Shown: in pieces, positions 1 through 12,289 of the stretch
Layout: every line of letters starts with the position of its first letter
How positions within the stretch are numbered: position 1 is the first letter of the stretch
NCBI GenBank assembly: GCA_009617715.1
Contig: VTFK01000110.1
Location: 186,001 to 250,000 of the forward strand
Direction: 5' to 3'
DNA from: Plectrocnemia conspersa
Lineage: Eukaryota > Arthropoda > Insecta > Trichoptera > Polycentropodidae
DNA: 64,000 nucleotides
Position numbers and translations under genes: made by a program
Notes under the pieces: generated by a model
Seen by the model: only the letters and a program-made list of their open reading frames with translations
Database searches by the model: none
Told to the model about the DNA's origin: nothing

Positions 1-435
1 TAATATGATTACAAGAATAAAGAGATATAGTATGTGACGAAGTAAAATTTCCATGAACTTGTAACCAGAATTTATTTATGATACACGTGTGCTTATTAAA
101 TCGTATATAAAATTATGTTATGTCACGTAAATAACTGAAACACTAAACCAAACTGACAAACACGGATTATTGAATACCTAGCGTGATATGAAGAAACATG
201 AAACGTCTGAATTGTTAGTTACCTCTGACACGATTATACAGAAAACTCTGTTTACTAAAGCTTTATTAATTGTGGTGACGTGATGACATTTTACATTGCT
301 TGAATCATCTTTGTTGTATACCTTATATCATTCAATAAATTTATGGATTCGACGATAGTACCATATTTTATAATTAAGTAATTTACAGGCAAAGTCAGTT
401 TATATTCTGATGTGTCCATCTTTAATACATGTACT
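1..435. other. Noncoding AT-rich DNA
   Basis: No ORF, RNA gene or repeat could be recognised here. The last 8 bases (428-435, catgtact) are the left target-site duplication of the MITE that follows. Confidence 0.6.
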
Positions 436-1018
436 CAGGGCCTTTTTTTAAACAACAAATGTGCCGGAACTCATTACTTGTCCAAGCATTTTACTGGAGA
501 AAATTATATACAAAATATTTAAATAAAATTTAAAGCAAAATTTCCTATGCCACGAAGCTCATGAAAAAATTAACAAAATTTATATGAGAGATTTATTTAC
601 TTCAAAATGTATTGATGAGTGTATTGGTCAAAGTGTGTTAAAACTGAATTTTGGTCAATAGGAGGGCGCAAAAACAATTATCACTTCTCAGAAGTCAAAA
701 ATTCACGTCAAAAGCAAAAAAATCGTGTCGGCGCCGTCACACAATATTCACATATTTAAATACTAATATTTACATATTTTCTGTTATTGTTTTAGTTTCG
801 TTTTTTCGAAAAATTACCGAAATTTTCTAATATTTTTAAACTCGGGATTAAACTTTTACACTTAAAAATAAGTAAAATGAAAATAATGACATCATATTTA
901 CGTAAAAATAAAGAAAATAAATGTTACGCAGCTTGTCAATGCTTTTTAAACATTAAAAATACTGTAAAAAAAGGTGCCGGAACGCCGTTCCACCGCGTTA
1001 CATGACAAAAAAGCCTTG
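436..1018. mobile_element. hAT-like MITE, copy 1
   Basis: The element starts CAGGGCCTTTTTTT and ends AAAAAAGCCTTG, which is a short imperfect terminal inverted repeat of the CAGGG type seen in hAT transposons. It is flanked by 8-bp near-duplicates, catgtact on the left and cctgtact on the right (7 of 8 match), as expected for hAT insertion. The interior has no transposase. Large parts (for example the segment near 540-735) match the element at 7949-8706, so this is a family, not a chance structure. It is about 583 bp long and non-autonomous. Confidence 0.7.
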
Positions 1019-1026
1019 CCTGTACT

Positions 1027-3549
1027 CCATAAATAAACACAGACACCATCAAAGATTGAAATATATAATAGAATGGTGGAAGTCGTGATCCTTTTACTTT
1101 GTAATATCTCTTTCGACCACTTCATCATTTATTTCCGGTCATCCATTATTATATATAGTTCAACAAAGAGGCTGTAGTATTTTTAAATATGTATTTATAA
1201 CTTTTTCTAAAATAAGTCCGACACAAATTTCTACTATTAACACATCTGCAATGACCATAAATTATTAATGAAATGGAATCGCCTACACGAGTTTCGTTTC
1301 TGTACAAATGTGAAAAATCCCAGGTAATGCTCATTGTCCATAATACTAGGTATGCATTAGTGTTCATAACATTGAACACGTTACAGCTGTTCGATCGTCA
1401 ACTGTCACGCAAACGTGGACGATTCATGATTTTGCATGATAGTGCCAATTCTTCACACGCGAAATCGACTTTTTTTCTATACACATACTGGTAATATTCT
1501 TGTTTAAAAAATAATAAATATCCAGTGAGACTCAAATCCTGTGACGTGAATAAAACACACGTGTGTACATAAATCAGATCTGGACAAACTTGCTTATATT
1601 ATCCATACATAATAAATGTACACGTACACACATATTGATTCAGCATTTTTATTGTGTTTTATACGAGCTTTTTTAAATAAATATTTTTATGAAAAAGTAT
1701 ACATTATTCGGTTCATATGTGCCATGTATGTCAACGATAAATCGCATGAATCCAGTAAATTAAAAAGTCATTACACGCTACACAATCGTACGCGAAGGGT
1801 AATTTATATATACTAGGAAATCCAACAAGAAATAGAACTTCAGATATGATCAATTTCGATCATATCAATAACGACGCTTATGGTATTTTAATGCATGGCA
1901 AGAGCAAAGTATCTAATTGCTGCTATTGTTTTAATATAAATGTGATAGCATAACGATCATGATCAATATTCTGATTTTCTTAATTTAGTTTAATGATACT
2001 ATCTTAACTATGAAATATATTAACTGTTACAAAATTAGCGATCTCATCATGGTAGCCTAACGGCTAACTTGGGTGGATGAATCAGAGATTACGGGGAGCA
2101 GAGATAATTTAGCGAAGCGATCGTAGCTAGGAAAAAATAATCGCATCACTGCCATAAAACTGGAAGCACACCAAAATCCACGCACGTGAATTCCCATGGT
2201 AGTAATGAATATATATATATATATACATACATATACCAAATATCTCAATGTCAGTTATATTAGGTAGAAACTGACACTTATACGTATGTAGTGGTGATAA
2301 AAAAATATTGTGAATAATAAATGTACGCAAATAGAGATAATAATTTATTATTAAAACTGGCTTTTGACCTTTCTGAAATTCTATAGTACCCAGCTTCCTC
2401 CGAGACTGACAAAACGGCTAAAATGTGATTACACAGAAGGTATTATTAGTAAGAATCCAATCACAATAACAGTATTCTTAAATTTTACATTCAAGACACG
2501 TCATACATGCAAATCGATCGCAAAATATGTATATTACTTCTTAGAGGAAATAACAATGCAATAGAGAAAGCTATGTACAGTCTGTTTTCGAAATATTCGA
2601 GAGCAAAGATAATAGAAATTTAATTTCCTTTATTATATATATATATAGATAATTAATAACGAATTTAACGAGCAAAATTGTAGTAACTTATAAACTATCA
2701 TATAACTTTAAAGCATCGTTAATCGAATAACCTCTTCGCTACTGCTCTACCTCGGTGTTGCCAGCGTAGCTCCAGAGTATATCAATGAAAAAGCGCGCGT
2801 CACTTTAACAATTTAATTTCAATTAGCATTCTATACGATACGCTAATTCGTAGCATCCGCGAATTGTTTAGAATCCTAGAGAAACGAAGTTCTCCTTGTT
2901 GTAGAGAATTCAAAAACAAATTCTCAAATATCTCTGTATTTGTATCCTAGAATGCCTTTTTGCTAGGAGCGTTGGAATACAGTTAATTGCATTTTTGGCG
3001 TAGCATATAATCAATGAAAAACATTTGAAATTGCTAAGAAATTGTGTCGACAACCAGTCAATGTTCAGTGACTTACAGCTGCGAGCTTTAGAGTACCCTA
3101 GAGTGTCGCGATCACATACCTTATTCTCTTCCACGAGCCATTTAGATTTTCAACGAACTTGAAAAAACAAGGATGTTTTCGGCAATAGATATGAGGAGAT
3201 ATTAGGAGATAGATATTAATAATATGTCTGTTAAAGACTGTATGTTTGTGGATATGTATATATAATTACCATAAACTTGTCAACTCATGATGGTCATATT
3301 TTTAATAAAAAATTATACAAAATAATACATAAAATCTGTGGGAACCACACAGAGCACTCGTTTGTTTTAAATACCTTCTTCTTGAAACTCGTGTAATTAC
3401 TCTGACCTAGAGTGATTATTTATCAATTAGGTTAAATTAGACAATAGTGCGATCGCACACAAAGGCTCTTGTTGCGACTAGAACTAAAGGTTTCTCCATA
3501 AATAACACGCAAGGATTCTCCGGTGCATTAAATGAATATTTCTTTGTTA
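1027..3549. other. Noncoding AT-rich DNA
   Basis: Only short ORFs without recognisable family motifs occur here. There are short (AT)n runs near 2211-2226 and 2633-2650. A stretch near 2050-2078 (gtagcctaacggc) faintly resembles a tRNA A box but has no matching B box, so no RNA gene is called. Confidence 0.5.
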
Positions 3550-3689
3550 CGAAACGGTCACGGGAAATAATAAATCACCGAAAGACAAATATCACCGTAA
3601 GGCCATAATATTCCCGTTACACAATTCGACATTACTTTCAGAAGCGAGTGCAACGATTGACTATTGTGATTGCTTAGCAAGCTTTGCAT

Positions 3690-4012
3690 CCCTGGACACT
3701 CGAAGAGACTAGCAGACGCCTCACCCGCCCGTAGACAACATACTGTCATGGACGCTCACATCCTGAGAGGGACTCCACCGTAGCAGAGGGATCAAACTCC
3801 GCTATACTGTCACTGCCACGCCACCTACAAGACCTATGAAGATCTTTCATTGACAACATCTCTGCGCCAGCTTCTCCACCACTGTTCGGAGAAAACATCT
3901 CGCCCATCATAGTCTGTCGCAATATGTAATATAATTAATAAAAATTTAACTACTTTCCACCTGCGTTTTACTGGCTGCGAAGTCACACCCCAAAGGGTCA
4001 GAAGCCTGAAAG
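3690..4012 (+). mobile_element. Possible solo LTR with primer-binding-like end
   Basis: This block is more GC-rich than its surroundings. It carries a poly(A)-type signal (aataaaaa near 3938) followed by about 70 bp and then a tggtgaaccccgac string (about 4012-4025). Insect LTR elements often show a ggtgaccccgac-like sequence directly after the 5' LTR. This suggests U3-R-U5 followed by the start of an internal region, but no coding part follows and the left boundary is a guess. A conserved noncoding block is the alternative. Confidence 0.35.
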
Positions 4013-4079
4013 TGGTGAACCCCGACTCGATACGAATACGCAAAGTTCAAAAGCAGAAATCTCTAAATATATACCAGCA

Positions 4080-4160
4080 CAATAGATTAGTAGTATAAGT
4101 CTCTGACTATTGAACTGAAAGACCTGGGTTCGAATCACATATAGACCTTAGTGTTTTTAA
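4080..4160 (+). repeat. tRNA-like SINE fragment (candidate)
   Basis: The string gacctgggttcgaatcac (near 4121-4138) contains a good pol III B-box (GGTTCGAATC) in a T-arm-like context. About 35 bases upstream is a weak A-box-like stretch (tagtataagtctctgac). There is no foldable acceptor stem, so a functional tRNA is unlikely. It could be a decayed tRNA-derived SINE or a chance match. Confidence 0.3.
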
Positions 4161-5195
4161 ATTCCTACCGTGTTTGGAAAATCGGAATTAATGAATATTT
4201 TATAATTATAATTTTGATCGATAATCACATATTAATATTACCCAGATTTTCCTAATCTCACACATGAATATCGTGATGATTAATTAAAATCTCATAGACA
4301 ATATCATAAATATATATATTAAAAATAAATAAATATATATACATATATATATATATATATAAAAGGCAAATTCAAATTTTATCTGGCTGACTTTAAAACT
4401 CGACTATTCTAACGAGCTATACGACTTCATAAAGATAAGTTTTCAATTTAATTTAAGTCAATACTCAAAACTAATCAGAGAAGCCCAATATAATAAAATA
4501 ATTATGCAAAATGAAAAATCACGCTTTTCACAATTCAACACGCATACAAACTCAAAACAAACAACTTTTTAGTTTATGTACAAAAAATAAGTAAATTTGT
4601 TCAATGTAAAGAACGAAAAAAACATTTTGCTTTACTAATAAGTAAATATCAAATATCCTATAGTATATAACTTTTAAATTTACGGTTTTCCTTATTGACT
4701 GATTTATTAAAATACAAATGAACTGCAATGATGTTAATTATCATTTAGAATTTAAGAACAATAATAGAATCTATCATAAATATAACCCAGAGTTTCGCGT
4801 CCTTTTACAGCGCTCATTATATATTCGACTGAAAGTTAGGCAAACTTTAGAATATATTTTGTTGCTTTGCCTTTTATTATCTGCAGTATATTACACTTCC
4901 AAATTTTATCCATCTGAAAAGACTTCATACAACATAAACATGAATTTGCAAATCAACAGTTTGTCGACGGTTCAAAAGCTCGAAGCTTATCAGTTGCAGA
5001 CGTATTTATCAGTCGTAATTCAAACATAACCCGACGATAAGTCACTCAGTATGTATGACCTGCAAAAGAGAGATTTCCGCGAATCCCAACGCGGCTTTTC
5101 TGCCAGGATACAGGGGCAATATGGCGGTCGCTGTTCCTCCGAAGAAACGGGAATCAATATTCCAGGGCTTTGCAACGAACGCCGATTCGCTCTCC
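4161..5195. other. Noncoding AT-rich DNA
   Basis: It includes an (AT)n run near 4335-4362. The 103-codon plus-strand frame at 4718-5029 has a hydrophobic stretch, but its codon composition matches the AT-rich background and I recognise no family. Confidence 0.45.
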
Positions 5196-5262
5196 CTCGC
5201 TCGCTCGCTCTCTCTCTCACACACACACACCCTTTCGACTCTCTCTCTTTCTCTCTCGTTTT
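5196..5262. repeat. CT/CA-rich low-complexity tract
   Basis: Runs of ctcgctcgctcg, tctctctc and cacacacacaca followed by more ctctctc make this a compound simple repeat. It explains the five overlapping open frames on both strands at 5020-5415. A GC-rich block with a small hairpin (ccccgacggggg, about 5278-5289) follows. Confidence 0.85.
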
Positions 5263-6315
5263 CCATCCCACTTCAGCCCCCGACGGGGGCTCGCCCCCAC
5301 TGCGCTTTCCCGCGACGGGCAGGCGCCCTATATGTTTGTCCCCGCTGTACCGTTTAAATCAGACATCCACCACATCGTACTTTTTTCCATGACTAGTGCA
5401 TCCGTCGTATTTTAATTGCGTTCGATTTCAGCGTGCCTGAAAAAGGGTAGGGTTGAACTGAGAGGGGTGGAAATTAAAACGGAGCTTGATTATATCTCAA
5501 CGCTGTTGTATACTTAAAGAGCGCTGATGTAATTGGACGAAAGTCTATTAATCTCGAGTCCGATCCTGAATACGACGCAATGAAAAAGGTTTATGGAGTA
5601 CAAAAAGAAAGTAAATCACGCTCCTGAAAAATGTGTTTTTGATGTGAATTGATTTATATAGGACCACAGCAATAGTTCAATGGTTTGTATAAAACTTATC
5701 GTATCGTTTCTATCCACACATTTAAAATCTAAAAATAAAAGTTTTCAGCGCGATTCTCCAGTTAAAAAAAACTAAGAAATCAATTTTATGAATATGTAGA
5801 GTACGCTCGGGATAAGGATTCTGGTTTGTTATTGTGAGCGTGAACCGTGTGGCTCAAAACAATTTCGCTCAGAATATTTATTTTTTTTATTTTAAAAGAA
5901 AATATATGTTTATTTAACATACATACATCTGAGCTAAGTTGGAAATTTCAACGGACAATTAAAAATATATTATATAATCGATGAAACCAGACATTGATGT
6001 CATTAATTAAATATTTGCAAAATTCGAAATCTTTCACTTTAGCTATTCTTCAAAAGCAAAAAGATATAAAATGGGGAAAGAAATTATATGCAGATTGTTT
6101 AATGGCTCGACGACTATTAAAATCATTAGAATCCATTAAATACATTAAAAAATTATCATTGGCGCAACGATAAGAATAATAACTTTTTTAAGCCTTACAG
6201 AGAATAGTTGAAAAAACCAACAACGTACGGATTAATGGAAAAATAATTAAAATATTTTAATCCACGGGTAAGAGAACGAATAACTTACAGTGTATATTTG
6301 AAGCCTTAATATCAA

Positions 6316-6431
6316 TTAACCCAGATATGCCCAAGAAATTTTGTTCTCTTAAAATTTCATTTATAAATAAAAAAACAGTGGCACGAGTTTAGTGACCTAC
6401 CCATGGGACAGTGTGCATATCTGGGTTTTAA
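6316..6431. mobile_element. Short piggyBac-like MITE
   Basis: An inverted pair, cccagatatgccca at the left and tgtgcatatctggg at the right, sits between two TTAA tetranucleotides (6316-6319 and 6428-6431). TTAA duplications are the signature of piggyBac-type insertion. The element is about 116 bp and has no coding capacity. The right copy has two extra bases between TIR and TTAA, so it has drifted or the boundary is slightly off. Confidence 0.55.
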
Positions 6432-7940
6432 ACCAATATCAACACAAAATTATTTAAAATAAATCACTAGAGAAGATCGAACTTCTGTGCCACACTGCAC
6501 TTTAATGACGAATACCAGCGTTGACGAATCAGCGACTGTCCTTAAAAGAGAAAGCGAGACAACGAAGTACACGCTGCATCGCTTCTCCCTCTCATATACA
6601 TGTACACGCACACAATAACAAACCGGCATCCTTATCCCGAGCGTACTTCTAGTATTGCAAATTATGAGAATATGTGCCATTATATGATCATTTTTTTATA
6701 AAATAGCGAGGATTGAATATGTCCTAATAAATAATGTAACGCACAAAAACTATTTCGAGCACGAACAAGCGACCTTGCTTCAGCAGTCAGGAGCGGGGCT
6801 CATGGTGTTTAAAAGGTGTAAATAAAACATATGCTCGCCATAACATATTGCACCACGAACATGTTTTATTAGCTCAGGTACTCGCATTGCAATATTTTAC
6901 TCTCAGTTATTGCAGGCGTATGTAGATACGTAACAATCATCGCGTTCTTAAACCGGCGCGTGTCGTATTAAAACTGATTACGGCAAAGCAATTTCTTTAC
7001 CAGTGTTTTTCAAATTCTGTTTAAATTTAATGGTACAACTATCTCTTGTTCCTGCTATTTTAAGAAACTGGAACATCCATCAACGCATATAATTTCACTA
7101 ACGCCTATCAGTTAAATTATAATATATTTTTAAAGCGTAGTTGCAAGGCGACACATAATGCCAAAATTGTCTGAGACCGGATCATCCACGCAGTGAATAA
7201 ATACAATTTCACTGATATTGACTAGTGAAATCATAAATTAATTAGATTGTAATTTGCCTAGTTAGTAAAATTATATTTAAACTAGTGAAAATGAAACAAA
7301 AAAAATGTAGCGCGCACGCTCGCCAAAATATCTTGGCAAACCAATTTTGAGCCTATTAACTTGAAAGCGATAAAAACCATATATATTATATCAAACATTT
7401 TTGCACATCCCGAAACCAGGTCAATCCTGGCAAACTATTGCATAACAGTAGTTGACACACTGACATATTATATAACGCACCACCGGGAAAACCCCTTTCG
7501 AAATTGGGTCAATTCGATCTCGTTTCTAAATAGGTCAAAAACGCAACGAGCTCGAGTATATGTACATAACAATAGTTTGCCCAAGGATGGCAAACACACA
7601 TTGTGAATTACACGCTTTATTCACAAACGATACTTGTATTCTCATAAATCACGAAACTATATAGAAATACTGGAAACGATGTCATCGTTTATAAAATTAC
7701 ATACATACGCTGGTGCTGATTGTCTACAAACAATGAAATTATTATGAAAATGGCAATTAAATTAACGTTGAATCGACACGATTTTATCTCGAATGATGTC
7801 ATGAGACTGAAGATAAATTGTCGTTAAAATTAACTCTACGAGCAGTGGCGATTCGTCCAAGAGCTGTGAAAATACTGCACCCCCAATTTAATAATATTCG
7901 TTTGCTTAAAAACGCCGATAGTGGCACTGTTCAGGCGATA
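6432..7940. other. Noncoding DNA
   Basis: Nothing recognisable was found on either strand. Open frames at 6450-6680 and 7361-7606 look like chance frames, with no family motif or splice context. Confidence 0.5.
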
Positions 7941-7948
7941 GCTATAAT

Positions 7949-8706
7949 CAGGACTATTTTTTAAACAAAAAAGGTGCCGGAACTCACTTCTTATCAAGCA
8001 TTTTACTAAATTATATTCAAATGTCATTTAAATTAAATTTTAAGCAGCTTTTCCTATGCCACGAAGCGTATAAAAAATTTAACAAAATTTATATGAGAGA
8101 TTTGTTTACAGAGAGATATGAGTGTATTTGTCAAATTGTATTCAAACTGAATTTTGGTCAATAAGAGAGCTCAAAAACAATTATCACTTCTCAGAAGTCA
8201 AAAATTCACGTCAAAAGCAATAAAATCGTATCGGCGCCGTCGCAGTGGGAACGCTCGGTAACGAGCGTTCCCACTGCGACGGCACCGATACGATTTTATT
8301 GCTTTTGACGTGGATTTTTGACTTCTGAGAAGGGATAATTGTTTTTTGCGCTCTCCTATTAGTCAAAATTCTGTTTAGATGTTCTTCATTTGATTCTCAC
8401 TCATTGAAAATCGTAATATTTTTTAAAAAAAATCGTAAATCTTTCCATATTTTGCATCCGAACTTTTCATAGCTTTTTATCACACCAATATTTCCATATT
8501 TTCTGTCGTCGTTTCTGGTATTTTTAGTGGGACCGGCGATTGAGAAGTAACCAAAATTTTCTTTCATTTTTAAACTTGGGGTGAATCTTTTACATTTACA
8601 TATTTACATAAAAATAAAGAAATAAAATGTTACGCATATTCTCAATCGATTTTTAAACATCAAAAATACCGTAAAAAACCCCGTGTTACATGACAAAAAA
8701 GCCCTG
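7949..8706. mobile_element. hAT-like MITE, copy 2, with internal palindrome
   Basis: It starts CAGGACTATTTTTTAAAC and ends AAAAAAGCCCTG, flanked by 8-bp near-duplicates gctataat (7941-7948) and gctagaat (8707-8714), 7 of 8 matching. The interior aligns with the MITE at 436-1018. It includes the shared stretches around ctatgccacgaagc, acaaaatttatatgagaga and cacttctcagaagtcaaaaa. It is about 175 bp longer than copy 1, mainly because a segment is duplicated in inverted orientation at 8144-8376. No transposase is present. Confidence 0.75.
8144..8376. repeat. Large inverted repeat (palindrome) inside MITE copy 2
   Basis: The left arm (8144-8257) and right arm (8262-8376) are about 114 bp each, with only gtaa between them. 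The innermost 20 bp or so are perfectly paired (acgctcg/cgagcgt outward through cccactgcgacgg). Outward, occasional mismatches appear, for example caataaga against tcctatta. MITE copy 1 carries only one arm's worth of this sequence. The palindrome is therefore a lineage-specific inverted duplication. It could extrude as a cruciform or give a long hairpin RNA if transcribed. Confidence 0.85.
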
Positions 8707-8868
8707 GCTAGAATAAACTAGACGTTATATAGCGTATCAGAAGAGTGTCGGGCTTAAAATAGAAGACTATTATATTCGAGTGTTTGTTTTTTTGTAAACT
8801 GTTGATATTTTATTTAAATTTTAATAATAAACAGAAAATAAAATTTAATATAATATAATTATTTGTTC

Positions 8869-9078
8869 AAGAGTGCATTTCAACATGGAATTATTTTAAG
8901 AGATATGTGCATTTAAATACGAATTCTTCGTGCATTTGTGTAAGGTAAATATTCGCTAAAGGATTTGTTGCAGAGTTATTCATGGGATGTTCACATTCTG
9001 ACCGATTCTAATCTATTCAACAGTAATGCACAAACAATTTGTTTTATGAAACAATTATTTTATATATTGCTCATTTAA
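8869..9078. mobile_element. TIR-bearing MITE (TGTGCATT family), copy A
   Basis: The right end (gtaatgcacaaacaatttg through ttgctcattt) is repeated at 13.9 kb and 42.5 kb. The left end carries an inverted relative (ttcttcgtgcatttgtgtaag). The middle shares attcgctaaaggatttgttgcagagttatt with copy B at 13.8 kb. No coding region. Boundaries are accurate to about 10 bp. Confidence 0.65.
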
Positions 9079-11064
9079 GTTATCAACTTTACCTAATGGC
9101 ATATATATAATATAACCTTCAGAATATGAATAATATAATAAATATTTAATTCCTGCTATACTCAACCATCGTAAAATTTATATATTGATTAATAATTGGT
9201 TACGCGTTTATTTACTGCATTTGAACATTAAACAAGTGTCGAACAATGACGTGTTTAATGTCAACGACACATTGTCTATATTATTTTCTATAATAATACA
9301 ATGGATGACCACATTTTTAATGAAATACATCGATTATATGGATATACTTTTATTGCAGATTACAATTTGATAGACATACATATGTATATATGATAATTAC
9401 TGTTTGCAATTCTGACTCAATTATGTTGGTTTGTTTTATGGAACGCGTCAGCTTTTAAGGGAAATGTTGTAATTTGTATATTGCATTATGCTTCGTGTCA
9501 TTTTTTTAATAGAATAAAAAAAAACATAAAACATTTATTTATCACGAGCCGACGCTGTTGGCGAGCTTTCAAAATGCTACGACGGCAATAATTACAGTAC
9601 GTACACAATAACGCATTTCAACGTCGATAACGTTATCCGACATGCGCTTTGCGTCCTGTCAATGTTTTTAAAACGAAAGCTGCATTTCATCACGCGTCCC
9701 ATCCAGATCACATCGTACAACTTTCTACCAATCTACACGTTCTGCATACGTCATACTATGTATGACCTCATCGTGTTCAATATTTGCTACAAAAAGACAA
9801 TTAGGGGTCTGTCCCGCGGGGCGCCGAAGGCCTAATTGGATTGAAGTCTCCCTTCGATCAATCGAATCCCGAGTATTAAAATGTCCGTCGAACCCAAAAG
9901 CCTACCATACGTAACATATTACAAAAAGCCAACCCAGTATGTTAATGCAATGGAAAGTTGCCCGAATTGAGATATTGGCAATACTGCGAAAGTCAACAGA
10001 TGTCAGTATTTTTTGTGGTCATGTCGCAGCCGTCGCCCTTGCTCAGTTCACCCCTCGCGTCAGGGTTGCAAAACCATAAGTCCTCGGGGAGACTCGGCGA
10101 GCGACCTTGGAAGTTATGAAAGTCAGACACAAAGGACTGCGTTCTTCGACCTATCCACAATTCGATTAACTTTAAGCATATTATAACAACAGAGCTTTCT
10201 GAATTGATTTATTTTTTAAATACTACTAAACTACTGTGTCAACACTGTTTCTTTATAATTTGAGGATTATTATCAAAGTGGCGCTTCTAGAACTTTAAGA
10301 CTCTTTAAAAATTAAAGCAGTCGTACGATAAAATTTTGAAAAAGGTTTAACACCGCTTAAGTTAAAGGTGTGCTGCATCCACGAGGGGGCACTAAGTGTG
10401 CATCTGCACGTTATCGCAAAACCCAAGGGCGTTTCAGCTCTGCTTTAAATATAAATGAAACTGTTTCTTCTCAGTGGGTGTGGTAAGTGGATTCAGACGC
10501 GAATTCCAAGCTCAATTTCACCAACTAAAAGTACATTTCTTGCGCAATATACTAGATTCACTTTTTTGCATCGATTTATAATATATTAGTGAAAGTAGTC
10601 AAACTGTGACATAACATTTTTTGAGTTAGAACATTGCACAATTTTGATTCGACCACAGCTCGTAACAGTGACATTAAAACGAAATACTGCATACACAATA
10701 TGGCGATTTCAAAACATACATCTATATATAATAAATCGTGCTCAAAATATTCTGATCTATGAGTTTCGACAAGAAAATGTAGCTGCATAAATTTGAATGA
10801 TTTGTTACTAGTTTCGTTAAGGTATGGAATGTAAATACTGACCTTTCAATATCATATTATTCACGCACATACCCAAGAAAGAAGAATATAATGTATACAC
10901 CAAGCAATTTCACTAAATCTAGACATTGGCAGAGATTGTCGATCGGCAAATTTTTGCAATTTGTGGAAACTGAATTTATGTTATAAGATACTGTTTACTA
11001 GAGTTTTTAAATATTTTCAACTTTTCGAACATCGAATAGTAAACGATAAAATATAGCTCGTGTT
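9079..11064. other. Noncoding DNA
   Basis: No gene could be supported. A more GC-rich patch at about 10,020-10,130 contains a 32-codon frame beginning MSQPSPLLSS, with no recognisable relatives and no obvious splice sites. Nothing else stands out. Confidence 0.45.
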
Positions 11065-11480
11065 TTTCGGATCAGAATTTTAATACGGTTGTGGTCAGAG
11101 TTTATATTAAAATGTCAGAATACTACGGGTCAGAATATAAGCAGCGAGAATAAATATTAGATGGCCAGAATTTATATAAATTGATCAAAATTCATATAAA
11201 ATGGTTAGAATTTAAATTGGAATGGTCAGAATTTATATTAAATGGTAAGAATTATTTTGACTAATGATTAGAATAATTTTTTTTAGTTGGCAATAGTGTT
11301 ATATCGTGTAGTGTTGTTAATATTAGACAGTATTTACAATAAATGGTCAGTATTAAAGCTGTCAATATAAATAATGAATGGTAAGTATGTATAGAAAATA
11401 GCCAGTTATATATTATATTATCTAAATTTTAACTTGAAGGTCAGTTTTATGTTGTTAGATGGTCATCATAATAATAAATG
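11065..11480. repeat. Degenerate tandem repeat, unit about 20-30 bp
   Basis: Units related to atggtcagaatttatatta recur about 12-15 times. Examples are tggccagaatttatataaa, tggttagaatttaaattgga, tggtcagaatttatattaaa and tggtaagaattattttg, with later, looser copies such as ggtcagtattaaag and ggtcatcataataa. Unit length varies and divergence grows towards the right end. This is a decayed minisatellite with no coding function. Confidence 0.7.
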
Positions 11481-11828
11481 ATGGTCATTATCGAGGTATT
11501 TTAGGGACAACTTGTTTGATTTGGCTCGCAACATTGTCAGATGTCAACACAAAAAGCCAAGCGTGCTCTCCGCCGCTCTGTCGTTATTCCCGCTTCGTTC
11601 GTTAATCTGAATACCTTCGCCTCCTACATACAATTAAATAGATTCGATACAGATTGAGAATTATTAATAATCACACTATGCTTGTCCAACAGTTTATGCG
11701 AGCGAGACATTTTATAAGATATTTATAAAATAAATAATTTCTTGCAAATGTATATTTATAAATGTTATAATTTTTTAATTCCTATATTATTATTATAACC
11801 ATTTAATATTTATTCTGACAAGTATATA

Positions 11829-11976
11829 CAGAGTTGTAGCCTTTTCGGCAGCAGTATGATTAAAATTAAACTCATTCTAGCAGTATGAGTTTCATTTTAA
11901 TCATACTGCTGCCGAAAAGGCTACAACCAACACCATTCTGTGTTATATCTATCTAGGTGGTGTTGCTACAACTCTG
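11829..11976. mobile_element. Hairpin (foldback) MITE with TA flanks
   Basis: The outer ends are cagagttgtagc (11829-11840) and gctacaactctg (11965-11976), a 12-bp perfect inverted repeat flanked by TA on both sides. Inside, a 43-bp arm at 11833-11875 pairs with 11885-11927 with one mismatch and a 9-base loop. TA target duplication fits the Tc1/mariner superfamily. The near-perfect hairpin suggests either a young element or a foldback structure produced by inverted duplication. Confidence 0.75.
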
Positions 11977-12289
11977 TATGCTTACAAAATATTATATTAT
12001 CATAATAAATTACTTTAGTCAGACTTAGAATTAAACATTGTTAGTATTGACTTAAAAGAACGAAGTGTTTTTACTTCATTATTTTTTTTGTCGGCTTATA
12101 GTTGTTATTGCCATTGCTGTTAAAAATAACAAGGAATAGATGATAAATTTCGCGAAGGACACGATTGTTGTAATCACTAAAAAATGATTTATAAATATGT
12201 TTTTAATATATTATTTCACAACAAATACGAATATTTAACTAACTGTTGGGACAAATAATATAATAACGGATAGTTAAAAAAGGGTCAAT

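Noticed and set aside
4098..4155. A possible functional tRNA with a GGTTCGAATC B-box
   Set aside because: No acceptor or D-arm pairing could be found, so only a SINE-like fragment is kept at low confidence.
5020..5415. Five overlapping open frames of 74-113 codons on both strands
   Set aside because: They arise from CT/CA low-complexity sequence and a GC-rich patch. No frame has family motifs or splice support.
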